Numbered from the stretch's first letter, positions 1-6,545 are shown. The stretch: 10,703 bases of DNA from Candidatus Zhuqueibacterota bacterium 4484_87 (GCA_002085355.1 NATN01000054.1:1-10703), one strand, 5' to 3'. Numbers and translations are program-made. Notes: generated by a model from the sequence alone, not told the origin.

Positions 1-2
1 AC

Positions 3-815
3 GATCTGTATGCTAACACTAATAGCGATCAAATTCTCATCATCACTGGTCCCAACATGGCTGGAAAATCAACCTATTTGCGCCAGGTGGGTTTGATCGT
101 GCTCATGGCGCAAATCGGGTCATTTGTTCCGGCCCGGGAAGCGAAAATTGGACTCGTGGACAAATTATTCACACGAGTGGGCGCATCCGACAATTTAGCT
201 GGAGGCGAAAGCACGTTCTTAATGGAGATGAATGAAACTGCTAATATTTTGAACAATGCCACTACCAGAAGTTTGATTTTGTTGGATGAAATAGGGAGAG
301 GAACCAGCACTTTCGACGGTCTTTCCATTGCCTGGTCAGTGGCAGAATATTTGCATAATACCAGCGCTGTCGCGGCAAAAACACTTTTTGCAACACATTA
401 TCATGAATTAACGGAACTTGCAAGGATTCTGCCTCGTGTAAAAAACTACAATGTCGCAGTTAAGGAATGGGGCGATGAAGTTATTTTCCTCAGAAAAATT
501 GTGCCTGGCGGTTGCGACAATAGCTACGGCATTCATGTGGCACAGTTGGCCGGATTGCCGCGCGGCGTGATCGAACGCGCCAAGCAAGTGCTGGCGAATC
601 TGGAAAAGAACGAATACGGTGAAAATAAGACTCCGCGACTGGCAAAACCGCTCACAGAAGAGAAGAGTCTGCTGCATTCCAGCCAACTCGATTTTTTCTC
701 GCAGCAGGAAAATCTGCTTCGGGAAAAGCTGAAAGAACTGGACATCAATCAATTGACGCCGTTGGAGGCTTTGAATAAATTGTTTGAATTGAAAAAATTG
801 ATTGATGGTAAATAA
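3..815 (+). CDS. mutS: DNA mismatch repair protein MutS (C-terminal part, 5' truncated)
   Basis: MutS recognises mismatches and, through its ATPase, signals to MutL in the cytoplasm. The reading frame is open from base 3, so the gene begins before the window; 270 residues are visible. In window numbering the Walker A motif (GPNMAGKST) is at residues 16-24, the Walker B motif (LLDE, then GRGTSTFDG) starts at about 93, and the FATHYHEL histidine motif is near 129. The segment SYGIHVAQLAGLP is the family's conserved post-ATPase helix region. The last 30 residues (LTPLEALNKLFELKKLI) match the usual MutS1 C-terminus, which argues against MutS2. There is no Smr domain. The mismatch-binding (Phe-x-Glu) and connector domains lie outside the window. 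The next gene starts 35 nt downstream and may be cotranscribed. Identification is very secure. Confidence 0.97.
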   Translation, partial: DLYANTNSDQILIITGPNMAGKSTYLRQVGLIVLMAQIGSFVPAREAKIGLVDKLFTRVGASDNLAGGESTFLMEMNETANILNNATTRSLILLDEIGRGTSTFDGLSIAWSVAEYLHNTSAVAAKTLFATHYHELTELARILPRVKNYNVAVKEWGDEVIFLRKIVPGGCDNSYGIHVAQLAGLPRGVIERAKQVLANLEKNEYGENKTPRLAKPLTEEKSLLHSSQLDFFSQQENLLREKLKELDINQLTPLEALNKLFELKKLIDGK

Positions 816-850
816 AAAGCAGAATCCACAGAAAATATACGGATATTTTT

Positions 851-1915
851 ATGAAATTGAAGAATAGCTTTCTTTTTATTTTGATTTTGATTAATTTTGT
901 ATTTTTGGGTATTGGGTATGCCGGGGATATTGTGCAGGCAAAATATGCCGGAGAATTTTTAGCAACCGGCGTCGGAGGACGCGCGCTCGGTATGGGCGGT
1001 GCATCTGTCGCCATCGCCAATGATGTCACAGCCGGTTACTGGAATCCGGCATTACTGACTCAAATCGACTATCCGCAAATCATCGGTATGCACGCACAAC
1101 GATTTGCCAATATTGTGAACTATAATTACGGAGCAGCCGCGATTCCTTTCGGCAAAAAAAGCACTCTGGCGCTGTCTGTAATTCGCCTTGGCGTGGATGA
1201 CATTCCCAACACGACAGAAGCCTTGCTGGATTACGGGCTGGACGGAAAACCCAATACCGGCGATGAGGGAGAGGGCAACGGCATCATCGATGAGAACGAA
1301 AGAATTGATCCGAATAAAGTTTTCTATTTTAATTCCGCTGAATGGGGCCTGTTTTTGAGCTATGGCACTCGCATCACTGACAAGCTTGCTTACGGCGGTA
1401 ATGTGAAATTTTTGCTCAAGCAACTGGGCGAACAAAGCGCCTGGGGGCTCGGATTCGATGTAGGTATGATCTATCATTTGACAAATCGAATTCATTTAGG
1501 CGCTAATTTACAGGATGCGACCACTACGTTGTTGGTGTGGGAGCAGGGCAGAAAAGAGGCGATAATTCCCACGCTGAAATTGGGCGCTGGTTACATCTGG
1601 GAGTCTCCGCTCATTGCCGGTTGGCTCATTCCTACATTTGATGTTGATATTCGGTTCGAGAATCGTCAGACGGCGTCACAGGCACATCTCGGAGCGGTTA
1701 GTTTTGACAGCCATTTCGGATTTGAATATCAATTCAAAAAAATTATTGCACTGCGCGCTGGAATGGACGCCGGGCGTTTCACCAGCGGCGTCGGCATTCA
1801 TTTGCCAAAATTGATGGTAGATTACGCCTTTCTCAGCCACCATGATTTAGGCGATACCCATCGTATTTCATTGAGATTGACAATCGATGAAAAGAGATTT
1901 CGTCGGAATTATTAG
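851..1915 (+). CDS. PorV/PorQ family outer-membrane protein (UPF0164-like)
   Basis: This 354-residue protein is a predicted outer-membrane beta-barrel. It starts with a signal peptide: basic MKLK, a hydrophobic core at about residues 6-21, and a likely signal peptidase I cut after GYA (residue 24). Residues 41-70 carry the glycine-rich block GGRALGMGGASVA...YWNPA, which is diagnostic of the PorV/PorQ/UPF0164 group of FadL-like barrels. The rest alternates polar and hydrophobic residues as beta-strands do, with an aromatic-rich C-terminal part. Family members in Bacteroidetes (PorV, PorQ) serve type IX secretion, but many FCB genomes carry numerous paralogues of unknown role, so a secretion role cannot be assigned here. 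Residues about 127-153 form an acidic, glycine-rich insert that resembles a calcium loop. No clear Shine-Dalgarno is seen before the ATG. An AT-rich hairpin follows 86 nt after the stop. The family is secure; the function is not. Confidence 0.85.
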   Translation: MKLKNSFLFILILINFVFLGIGYAGDIVQAKYAGEFLATGVGGRALGMGGASVAIANDVTAGYWNPALLTQIDYPQIIGMHAQRFANIVNYNYGAAAIPFGKKSTLALSVIRLGVDDIPNTTEALLDYGLDGKPNTGDEGEGNGIIDENERIDPNKVFYFNSAEWGLFLSYGTRITDKLAYGGNVKFLLKQLGEQSAWGLGFDVGMIYHLTNRIHLGANLQDATTTLLVWEQGRKEAIIPTLKLGAGYIWESPLIAGWLIPTFDVDIRFENRQTASQAHLGAVSFDSHFGFEYQFKKIIALRAGMDAGRFTSGVGIHLPKLMVDYAFLSHHDLGDTHRISLRLTIDEKRFRRNY

Positions 1916-2393
1916 GTTTACTTGTGCGATAAAATTTATGCGATTGTTTTTCAATCAATTTCAGGCAATAAGTACGAATTGATGATTTTGACAGGATTTG
2001 GATGAATATTTATTTTGCCCTTCAATGAATAAATATTCATTTTTTTATAAATACTCAAGGATAATCGGGGTGCGTTAGAATACTATTTTATTTCCCGATT
2101 CCCGGCTGGAAAATTTGTTCGGTTTGATTTTTTAAAAGATGGTAAACTAAAGCGCATGATAAATACCTCGGATTTATTCCAGAAGTAATTTTCTCCCATC
2201 GGGTTTTCGCAAATCATCATCTGGGCGGTGCTCGCTGCCAATTTTTTGAACATTTCAGTGACAGGAAATTTGTCAACTTAAAAAAAATTAACGTGACTTC
2301 GGCATGAAAAAAGATTTATTTTTTTGTCTGTTGGCTGGTAAAGCGACATTTGGGGTAACTATTTAAAAAAAAAGAAAAAACATAAAAAAAAGT
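1916..2393. other. long intergenic region, no convincing gene
   Basis: About 480 bp lie between the PorV-like gene and the promoter of the next operon. The region contains a 13-bp perfect inverted repeat with a T-run (annotated separately) and a weak 7-bp inverted repeat, AATCGGG at 2063-2069 with CCCGATT at 2094-2100. The part from about 2310 to 2393 is very rich in A and T. Between about 2085 and 2305 the base composition is closer to that of the coding regions and short frames stay open on both strands (56 codons on minus at 2083-2253; 53 codons on plus at 2146-2304). Neither resembles a family I recognise, and neither has a ribosome binding site. The stretch could be a decayed gene or plain spacer. 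Confidence 0.6.
2002..2046 (+). terminator. AT-rich intrinsic terminator-like hairpin after the PorV-like gene
   Basis: A perfect 13-bp stem is formed by 2002-2014 (ATGAATATTTATT) and 2028-2040 (AATAAATATTCAT), with a 13-nt loop. A run of seven T follows at 2040-2046. The layout is that of a rho-independent terminator for transcription coming from mutS and the PorV-like gene, and it sits about 86 nt after the stop. The stem has only two G:C pairs, so termination strength is uncertain. The perfect symmetry would also fit an operator-type palindrome. Confidence 0.6.
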
Positions 2394-2422
2394 TTGACAA
2401 TTTCAAAAAAAATTTGTATAAT
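2394..2422 (+). promoter_or_regulatory. consensus sigma-70 promoter for the yicC-spoT operon
   Basis: The -35 box TTGACA (2394-2399) and the -10 box TATAAT (2417-2422) both match the sigma-70 consensus exactly, with the optimal 17-bp spacer. An A-rich tract with few other bases (about 2364-2391) lies directly upstream, where an UP element would contact the RNA polymerase alpha subunits. The start of transcription is expected near 2428-2431, giving a leader of about 45 nt before the yicC ATG at 2474. The position, directly before a long run of closely spaced essential genes, supports a strong constitutive promoter. No operator-like repeat is obvious around it. Confidence 0.88.
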
Positions 2423-2463
2423 CTAACTTAAGCTTAATTTTCAACTTATACCTATTTGGAAAC

Positions 2464-2468
2464 GGAAG
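2464..2468 (+). promoter_or_regulatory. Shine-Dalgarno of yicC, fixes ATG start
   Basis: GGAAG lies 5 nt before the ATG at 2474. This favours that ATG over an in-frame TTG at 2456, which has no ribosome binding site and would add six residues that the family does not have. Confidence 0.6.
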
Positions 2469-2473
2469 TATCG

Positions 2474-3355
2474 ATGATCAAGAGTATGACAGGGTTTGGG
2501 CGGGCTGAACTGGCAAAGGATGATTTTGAAGTGCTCGCAGAAGTGCGTTCTGTGAATAATCGGTTTCTTGATGTTCAGGTAAAATTGCCGAAACAATTTT
2601 ACCATTTAGAACATGAGGTCAAAAATATCGTCCGCGATTACATTGCCCGCGGCAGGGTGAACGTGTATGTGAATTTGAAATACCAGAATGGCGATGGCGC
2701 AAATGGTTTGGAAATCGACGACCACGTTGTGCGGATGTATTTGAAATTGCTCGAAAATTTGAAAAAGAAATACCGCCTGAGCGGAAAAATCAAAATAGAT
2801 CATTTGTTGAATTTTACGGATATTTTTTCTTTTGAAGCGGTCGGTGAGTTTAAGCCGGAAACATGGGAGGCGATTAAAGAAACAATCATTGTCGCCTTGG
2901 AAAATTTTTCTGACATGCGCACGAAAGAAGGGAGCGAACTGGAAAAAGATTTGCGCGCGCGCATTGGAAATCTGGAACGCATCGTTTCAGATGTTGAAAA
3001 AATTGCCCGCGATCGTCAGGATTCAGATCTGTCCCAACTGCGCGACAGAGTACGCGAACTGATCAAAGACGAAAATGTTGACGAACAGCGTTTACAGACA
3101 GAAATCGCGTTGATGGTCAATCGCATGGACGTCACTGAGGAATGCGTCCGATTTCGCAGCCACAACAAGATGTTTCTGGATTCGCTGGCAACAGAGGAAT
3201 CGATCGGCAAGAAATTGAATTTCATTCTACAGGAAATGACCAGAGAAGCAAATACAATGGGCTCCAAGGCAAATCACGCGGAAATCGCACACCTGGTTGT
3301 CGATCTGAAGGAGGAGGTGGAAAAGATCAGGGAGCAGGTACAAAATATTGAATAA
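2474..3355 (+). CDS. yicC: YicC/YloC family endoribonuclease
   Basis: This is a 293-residue protein of the YicC/YloC family. Members are cytoplasmic endoribonucleases; E. coli YicC has been linked to small-RNA turnover. The N-terminus MIKSMTGFGRAE and the block RSVNNRFLDVQVKLP (about residues 25-40) are family signatures of the YicC N-terminal domain. The C-terminal DUF1732 domain ends with LNFILQEMTREANTMGSKA and EKIREQVQNIE, both nearly invariant in the family. The middle (about 150-205) is charged and helical. The length equals the usual 287-295 residues. It is the first gene after the consensus promoter, and remA, gmk, rpoZ and coaBC follow, the same order as yloC-remA-gmk-rpoZ-coaBC in Bacillus. 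The family assignment is secure; the exact RNA substrate is unknown. Confidence 0.95.
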   Translation: MIKSMTGFGRAELAKDDFEVLAEVRSVNNRFLDVQVKLPKQFYHLEHEVKNIVRDYIARGRVNVYVNLKYQNGDGANGLEIDDHVVRMYLKLLENLKKKYRLSGKIKIDHLLNFTDIFSFEAVGEFKPETWEAIKETIIVALENFSDMRTKEGSELEKDLRARIGNLERIVSDVEKIARDRQDSDLSQLRDRVRELIKDENVDEQRLQTEIALMVNRMDVTEECVRFRSHNKMFLDSLATEESIGKKLNFILQEMTREANTMGSKANHAEIAHLVVDLKEEVEKIREQVQNIE

Positions 3356-3386
3356 ATTTCAAGCATAAATTCGCCAACTAAATGAG

Positions 3387-3392
3387 AGAGGA
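3387..3392 (+). promoter_or_regulatory. Shine-Dalgarno of remA, decides its start
   Basis: AGAGGA lies 7 nt before the ATG at 3400. The site lies inside the longer frame that begins at ATG 3382, so that upstream ATG is unlikely to be the start. A further ATG at 3403 has a 10-nt spacing and cannot be excluded. Confidence 0.65.
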
Positions 3393-3399
3393 TATAGAA

Positions 3400-3663
3400 A
3401 TGATGATAAGCATTGGTTATAGAAATTATTTGTTAGCCGAGAGGATCGTGGCGATAGTATCGCCGGAAACGAGACCGACGCGCAATCTGATCGCTGGAGC
3501 AAAAGAACGGGGTATGCTTGTTGATGCGACTATGGGTAAGAAGACTAAATCTGTGATTGTAACCAACAGTAATCATGTCGTTCTGTCAGCAAATTCCGCG
3601 GACACAATTGTGCACCGCATTGAGATGTCAGGTGAAAAAATCCGAGTTGATGAGGAGAACTGA
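3400..3663 (+). CDS. remA: RemA/DUF370 family DNA-binding regulator
   Basis: This is a small 87-residue protein of the RemA (DUF370, formerly YlzA) family. B. subtilis RemA is an oligomeric DNA-binding activator of extracellular-matrix and osmoprotection genes. The conserved core is present: ISIGYRNYLLAERIVAIVSPE (residues 3-23), then PTRNLIAGAKERGMLVDATMG and KSVIVTNSNHVVLSA. From memory, B. subtilis RemA binds DNA through Arg18 and Arg50/Arg51. The matching positions here look like Arg15 and Lys47/Lys48, so the basic character is kept. The gene lies between yicC and gmk, as in Firmicutes, with 44 nt before it and 9 nt after it. A role in biofilm matrix control cannot be inferred for this organism; the protein may be a more general regulator or nucleoid factor. 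Confidence 0.88.
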   Translation: MMISIGYRNYLLAERIVAIVSPETRPTRNLIAGAKERGMLVDATMGKKTKSVIVTNSNHVVLSANSADTIVHRIEMSGEKIRVDEEN

Positions 3664-3672
3664 ATCGGTCGC

Positions 3673-4260
3673 ATGGATGGATTGTTAATTTTTTTGGCCT
3701 CTCCTTCCGGCGGCGGAAAGACTACTGTAATCAAGGAATTGCTCAGGCGATACCCGGAGCGGTTCGTTTATTCCATTTCCAGCACGACACGAAAGCCCAG
3801 ACCTGGTGAAGAAAATGGCAAGGACTATTTTTTCCTGTCAGAGGAGGAATTCCGACAGAAGATCGCGCGGCATGAGTTTTTGGAATGGGAGCATGTTCAC
3901 GATTATCTTTACGGTACGGACCAGTTGGTTGTTGAGGAGTTTTTACGGCAAGGGAAACATGTGCTGCTCGATTTGGATGTGAACGGTACGCTTAATGTGA
4001 GCAAAAAATATCCCGACCGGTCGATAACAATATTTGTTGTGCCGCCTTCAAAAGAAGAATTGATTAAAAGACTCAAAGCACGCGGCACAGATTCGGAGAA
4101 GGAAATTTCTCGCAGGTTGGAGCGGTTTCCCATGGAGATGGAAAGAGCACAGTATTTTCAGCACGTAGTAGTGAATGACGATCTGGAACGGACGGTTTCC
4201 GAAGTGCTGAATATCATCGAGCAACACGAAAATAAGAAAAATTTTATGGATAAAAAGTAA
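3673..4260 (+). CDS. gmk: guanylate kinase
   Basis: Guanylate kinase phosphorylates GMP to GDP with ATP, an essential step of guanine nucleotide and (p)ppGpp metabolism in the cytoplasm. The 195-residue length is typical. Visible motifs are the P-loop SPSGGGKTT (residues 10-18), the GMP-binding block SISSTTRKPRPGE...GKDYFF (about 34-54), FLEWEHVHDYLYGT (69-82), LLDLDVNG (98-105), and the lid helix LIKRLKARGTDSEKEISRRL. The first P-loop glycine is Ser10, a departure from the textbook GxxxxGK[ST]. The ATG is the only canonical start that leaves the family N-terminus whole, because an in-frame stop (the remA stop) lies 9 nt upstream. The nearest GAGGAG is about 15 nt away inside the remA end, so translational coupling to remA is likely. 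Confidence 0.96.
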   Translation: MDGLLIFLASPSGGGKTTVIKELLRRYPERFVYSISSTTRKPRPGEENGKDYFFLSEEEFRQKIARHEFLEWEHVHDYLYGTDQLVVEEFLRQGKHVLLDLDVNGTLNVSKKYPDRSITIFVVPPSKEELIKRLKARGTDSEKEISRRLERFPMEMERAQYFQHVVVNDDLERTVSEVLNIIEQHENKKNFMDKK

Positions 4261-4265
4261 TTTTT

Positions 4266-4273
4266 AAGGAGGT
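4266..4273 (+). promoter_or_regulatory. near-perfect Shine-Dalgarno of rpoZ
   Basis: AAGGAGGT is followed by an 8-nt spacer to the rpoZ ATG at 4282. It is the strongest ribosome binding site in the window and shows that this organism uses classical anti-Shine-Dalgarno pairing. Confidence 0.85.
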
Positions 4274-4281
4274 AGTAATTC

Positions 4282-4566
4282 ATGTCTGCAACAATTTCAT
4301 TGGATGATTTGGAAAAGTTTAGCGACAATATTTATGAAGCAATTATGGTTATTGCCAAGCGCGCCCGGCAGATTAATGACGAGCAAAGACAAAAAATAGA
4401 AGAAATTGTCGGAACAGCCGAAATGGACAGCTCGGAGGAAGATGAAGATTATGTCCGCGAAGAAGAAGAACGAAATTATATAAAATTTCCCAAACCAACG
4501 CGACTGGCGATGGAAGAATTTCTTCAAGGAAAGATCAAATATGAATATCTGGGAAATGAAGATTAA
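4282..4566 (+). CDS. rpoZ: DNA-directed RNA polymerase omega subunit
   Basis: Omega helps assemble and stabilise RNA polymerase by clasping the beta-prime C-terminus. This 94-residue protein has the conserved helix DNIYEAIMVIAKRARQIND (about residues 15-33). A strongly acidic linker follows (DSSEEDEDYVREEEE, about 50-64), then a block KFPKPTRLAMEEFLQGKIKYEY that I associate with omega proteins of FCB-type bacteria. The N-terminus (MSATISLDD) lacks the MAR motif that, in proteobacterial omega, forms part of ppGpp site 1 on RNA polymerase. The gene follows gmk by 21 nt and precedes coaBC by 11 nt, the classical gmk-rpoZ-coaBC order, which strengthens the call for so short and divergent a protein. 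Confidence 0.92.
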   Translation: MSATISLDDLEKFSDNIYEAIMVIAKRARQINDEQRQKIEEIVGTAEMDSSEEDEDYVREEEERNYIKFPKPTRLAMEEFLQGKIKYEYLGNED

Positions 4567-4577
4567 TTCGCGATTTT

Positions 4578-5777
4578 ATGTTTAGCCATAAAAATATTTT
4601 GCTCGGAGTGACCGGAGGAATTGCTGCTTATAAAAGTTGCGAGATTATTCGGCAGATAAAGAAAAATCACGGCAACGTTCGCGTCGTGATGACACCGACA
4701 GCAAAAAAATTCATCGCACCGCTGACATTGGCAACACTGTCAGAAAATCCGGTTTTGATGGACATGTTTGCTGATGAGTTCGGTGGCTCAACAATTCATA
4801 TCGAAGCCGCGCGCTGGGCAGATGTAATTTTGTTGTGTCCGGCGACGGCGAACACCATAGGAAAAATTTCCTCGGGAATTTCGGACAATTTATTGACGAC
4901 GCTCATTATGGCGGCGACAGTGCCGGTGATTTTTTGCCCTGCCATGAATAAAGAAATGTATCGCAATGCCGTATTCGTTGAAAATGTCGCCAAACTAAAA
5001 AAAGCGGGCTATTCTTTCGTCGATGCCGACGCTGGTGATCTTGCGTGCGGAGAAGTGGGCGAAGGTCGTTTAGCCGGGATTGACAGTATCTTGTTTTCAG
5101 TGAAGAAGGAACTTTTTGGCGAGGATGTTTTAGCGGGAAAGAAAATTCTAATCACTGCTGGCAGGACTGAGGAAGATTTGGACCCTGTGCGATTTTTAAC
5201 CAATCGCTCCAGCGGAAAGATGGGGTTTGCTCTTGCCGAAGCAGCCGCGATTGCCGGCGCTGAGGTGACTCTCATCAGCGGGCCCACTCAATTGCCGGCT
5301 TTTTCAGGCGGGAAATTTATTCGCGTGCGATCAGCGGCTGAAATGGCGAAGGCGGTCGAAAAAGAATTTTCTGTGAACGACGCTGTGATTATGGCAGCAG
5401 CAGTGGCAGATTTTAAGCCTGAAAAAAAATCTCTGCAAAAACTGAAAAAGAGTGAAGATGATTTGACGTTGCACTTGACGCGTACCAAAGACATTTTGCA
5501 ATGGCTCGGACAGCGGAAAGGCGACAGATGTCTGGTCGGTTTTGCGTTGGAAACTGAAAACGAACTTGAAAATGCACGCGAGAAAATGCAGCGCAAAAAC
5601 CTAAATTTGATAGTGGTGAATAATCCGACCACCAGCGGCGCCGGATTTGACCACGATACAAATCTGGTGACTATCATTGACCAAGATGGCAATGAGGAGA
5701 TGCTGCCGTTGATGAGCAAATTTGAAGTTGCCAGAGCGATAATCGCGCGTGTCGCTCATTGTTTTGTGAATAATTGA
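4578..5777 (+). CDS. coaBC: bifunctional phosphopantothenoylcysteine decarboxylase / phosphopantothenate-cysteine ligase
   Basis: CoaBC (Dfp) carries out two steps of coenzyme A synthesis: CTP-dependent joining of 4'-phosphopantothenate to cysteine (CoaB) and FMN-dependent decarboxylation of the product (CoaC). The 399-residue protein is full length. The CoaC domain (1 to about 180) shows GVTGGIAAYKS, the catalytic histidine in STIHIEAARWAD (His74), PATANTIGKI, PAMN (121-124) and the catalytic cysteine in ACGEVGEGRLA (Cys157). The CoaB domain (about 188-399) shows ITAGRTEEDLDPVRFLTN with SSGKMG, then AAAVADFKP (273-281) followed by lysines (288, 290, 291), one of which should be the catalytic lysine. 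The family often has Pro or Gly where this protein has Arg196 in TAGRTE. No Shine-Dalgarno is evident 11 nt after rpoZ, so coupling is likely. Confidence 0.97.
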   Translation: MFSHKNILLGVTGGIAAYKSCEIIRQIKKNHGNVRVVMTPTAKKFIAPLTLATLSENPVLMDMFADEFGGSTIHIEAARWADVILLCPATANTIGKISSGISDNLLTTLIMAATVPVIFCPAMNKEMYRNAVFVENVAKLKKAGYSFVDADAGDLACGEVGEGRLAGIDSILFSVKKELFGEDVLAGKKILITAGRTEEDLDPVRFLTNRSSGKMGFALAEAAAIAGAEVTLISGPTQLPAFSGGKFIRVRSAAEMAKAVEKEFSVNDAVIMAAAVADFKPEKKSLQKLKKSEDDLTLHLTRTKDILQWLGQRKGDRCLVGFALETENELENAREKMQRKNLNLIVVNNPTTSGAGFDHDTNLVTIIDQDGNEEMLPLMSKFEVARAIIARVAHCFVNN

Positions 5778-5788
5778 TCAACTTTTCC

Positions 5789-5793
5789 GAGGG
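5789..5793 (+). promoter_or_regulatory. Shine-Dalgarno of the uracil-DNA glycosylase gene, supports a TTG start
   Basis: GAGGG lies 5 nt before the TTG at 5799. The next in-frame ATG is some 46 codons later, only about ten residues before the first iron-sulfur cysteine, and has no comparable site. Confidence 0.5.
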
Positions 5794-5798
5794 CTGAA

Positions 5799-6512
5799 TT
5801 GGACGCTTTTATTGACCTGCTTGAAAAAACAAAAGACCTTCTTGCCGTTCAGCAGCAGCTTTACGGAGACAGAATTTTTGTCGATTTTTCAGCAGAACAA
5901 CTTGCTTTATCATCTTCCGAACATACTTTTCTTTCGATGATTGATCTTTCGAATAAGGTGAGCACATGCCATAAGTGCCCGTTGGCTAAAATGAGAAGAC
6001 ATGTCGTCTTCGGTGAGGGAGACGTAAATTCTGACATTCTTTTAATTGGAGAGGCGCCAGGATTCCATGAAGACCAGCGGGGGAAGCCCTTTGTCGGCGA
6101 GGCAGGACAGTTATTAGACAAAATTTTGGCAGCAATTAATTTGAATAGAAAAAATCTTTACATCACAAATGTTCTCAAATGTCGCCCCCCGAAAAACAGG
6201 GATCCCGAGCCGTACGAACGGGCAGCATGTTTCCCGATTTTGCAGAAACAAATAGAAATTATAAAACCGAAATATATATTAGTTCTGGGCAGAATTGCTG
6301 CCCATGTGCTGCTGAATACGAGCAGACCTTTGAGTAATTTAAGAAATCGGGTTTACCGCAAATATGGCGCGCTGATGGTGATAACTTATCACCCGGCAGC
6401 ATTACTTCGCAATGCAAATTTAAAAAGAGATACGTGGGAAGATGTTCAGGTTTTTCAGAAATGTTTTTCCGGGACTTATAACGGTGATGTTATCGACTTG
6501 GATAATCTGTAA
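5799..6512 (+). CDS. uracil-DNA glycosylase, family 4 (4Fe-4S)
   Basis: This 237-residue protein is a family 4 uracil-DNA glycosylase, which removes uracil arising in DNA by cytosine deamination or dUTP incorporation. The four cysteines of the 4Fe-4S cluster are Cys57, Cys60 (CHKC), Cys128 and Cys144, the last pair 16 residues apart as in known members. Motif A is GEAPG (84-88) followed by ED and GKPFVGEAG; motif B is HPAALLRN (198-205). GEAPG favours family 4 over family 5 (GLAPA), and no KRRIH loop of the UDGX type is seen. About 50 residues before the first cysteine form an N-terminal extension, a region that varies in this family. The start is a TTG. The gene sits 21 nt after coaBC and before dnaB, which suggests cotranscription with replication functions. 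Confidence 0.93.
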   Translation: MDAFIDLLEKTKDLLAVQQQLYGDRIFVDFSAEQLALSSSEHTFLSMIDLSNKVSTCHKCPLAKMRRHVVFGEGDVNSDILLIGEAPGFHEDQRGKPFVGEAGQLLDKILAAINLNRKNLYITNVLKCRPPKNRDPEPYERAACFPILQKQIEIIKPKYILVLGRIAAHVLLNTSRPLSNLRNRVYRKYGALMVITYHPAALLRNANLKRDTWEDVQVFQKCFSGTYNGDVIDLDNL

Positions 6513-6532
6513 TTTCCACAATGTTAAAATTC

Positions 6533-6536
6533 AGGG
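6533..6536 (+). promoter_or_regulatory. Shine-Dalgarno of dnaB, decides between two ATGs
   Basis: AGGG abuts the ATG at 6537 without a spacer but lies 9 nt before the ATG at 6546. The second ATG is therefore the likelier start. The difference is only three residues. Confidence 0.5.
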
Positions 6537-6545
6537 ATGAGCGAA

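Noticed and set aside
1942..1956. Small hairpin GATTG-TTTTT-CAATC after the PorV-like gene
   Set aside because: A 5-bp stem without a following T-run is too weak to call a terminator.
2083..2253. 56-codon minus-strand frame in the intergenic gap (begins MFKKLAAS)
   Set aside because: No Shine-Dalgarno, no known family, and an overlapping plus-strand frame is equally open. Kept only as part of a finding on the gap.
2304..2366. 20-codon plus-strand frame (MKKDLFFCLL...) resembling a short signal peptide or leader peptide
   Set aside because: No ribosome binding site, it ends before the mapped-by-eye promoter, and such lysine-plus-hydrophobic peptides arise readily in AT-rich DNA.
2456..2473. 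TTG at 2456 as the start of yicC
   Set aside because: The family begins at MIKSMTGFG, and the Shine-Dalgarno fits the ATG at 2474.
3382..3399. ATG at 3382 as the start of remA
   Set aside because: The best Shine-Dalgarno lies inside this extension, and the extra residues are not part of the family core.
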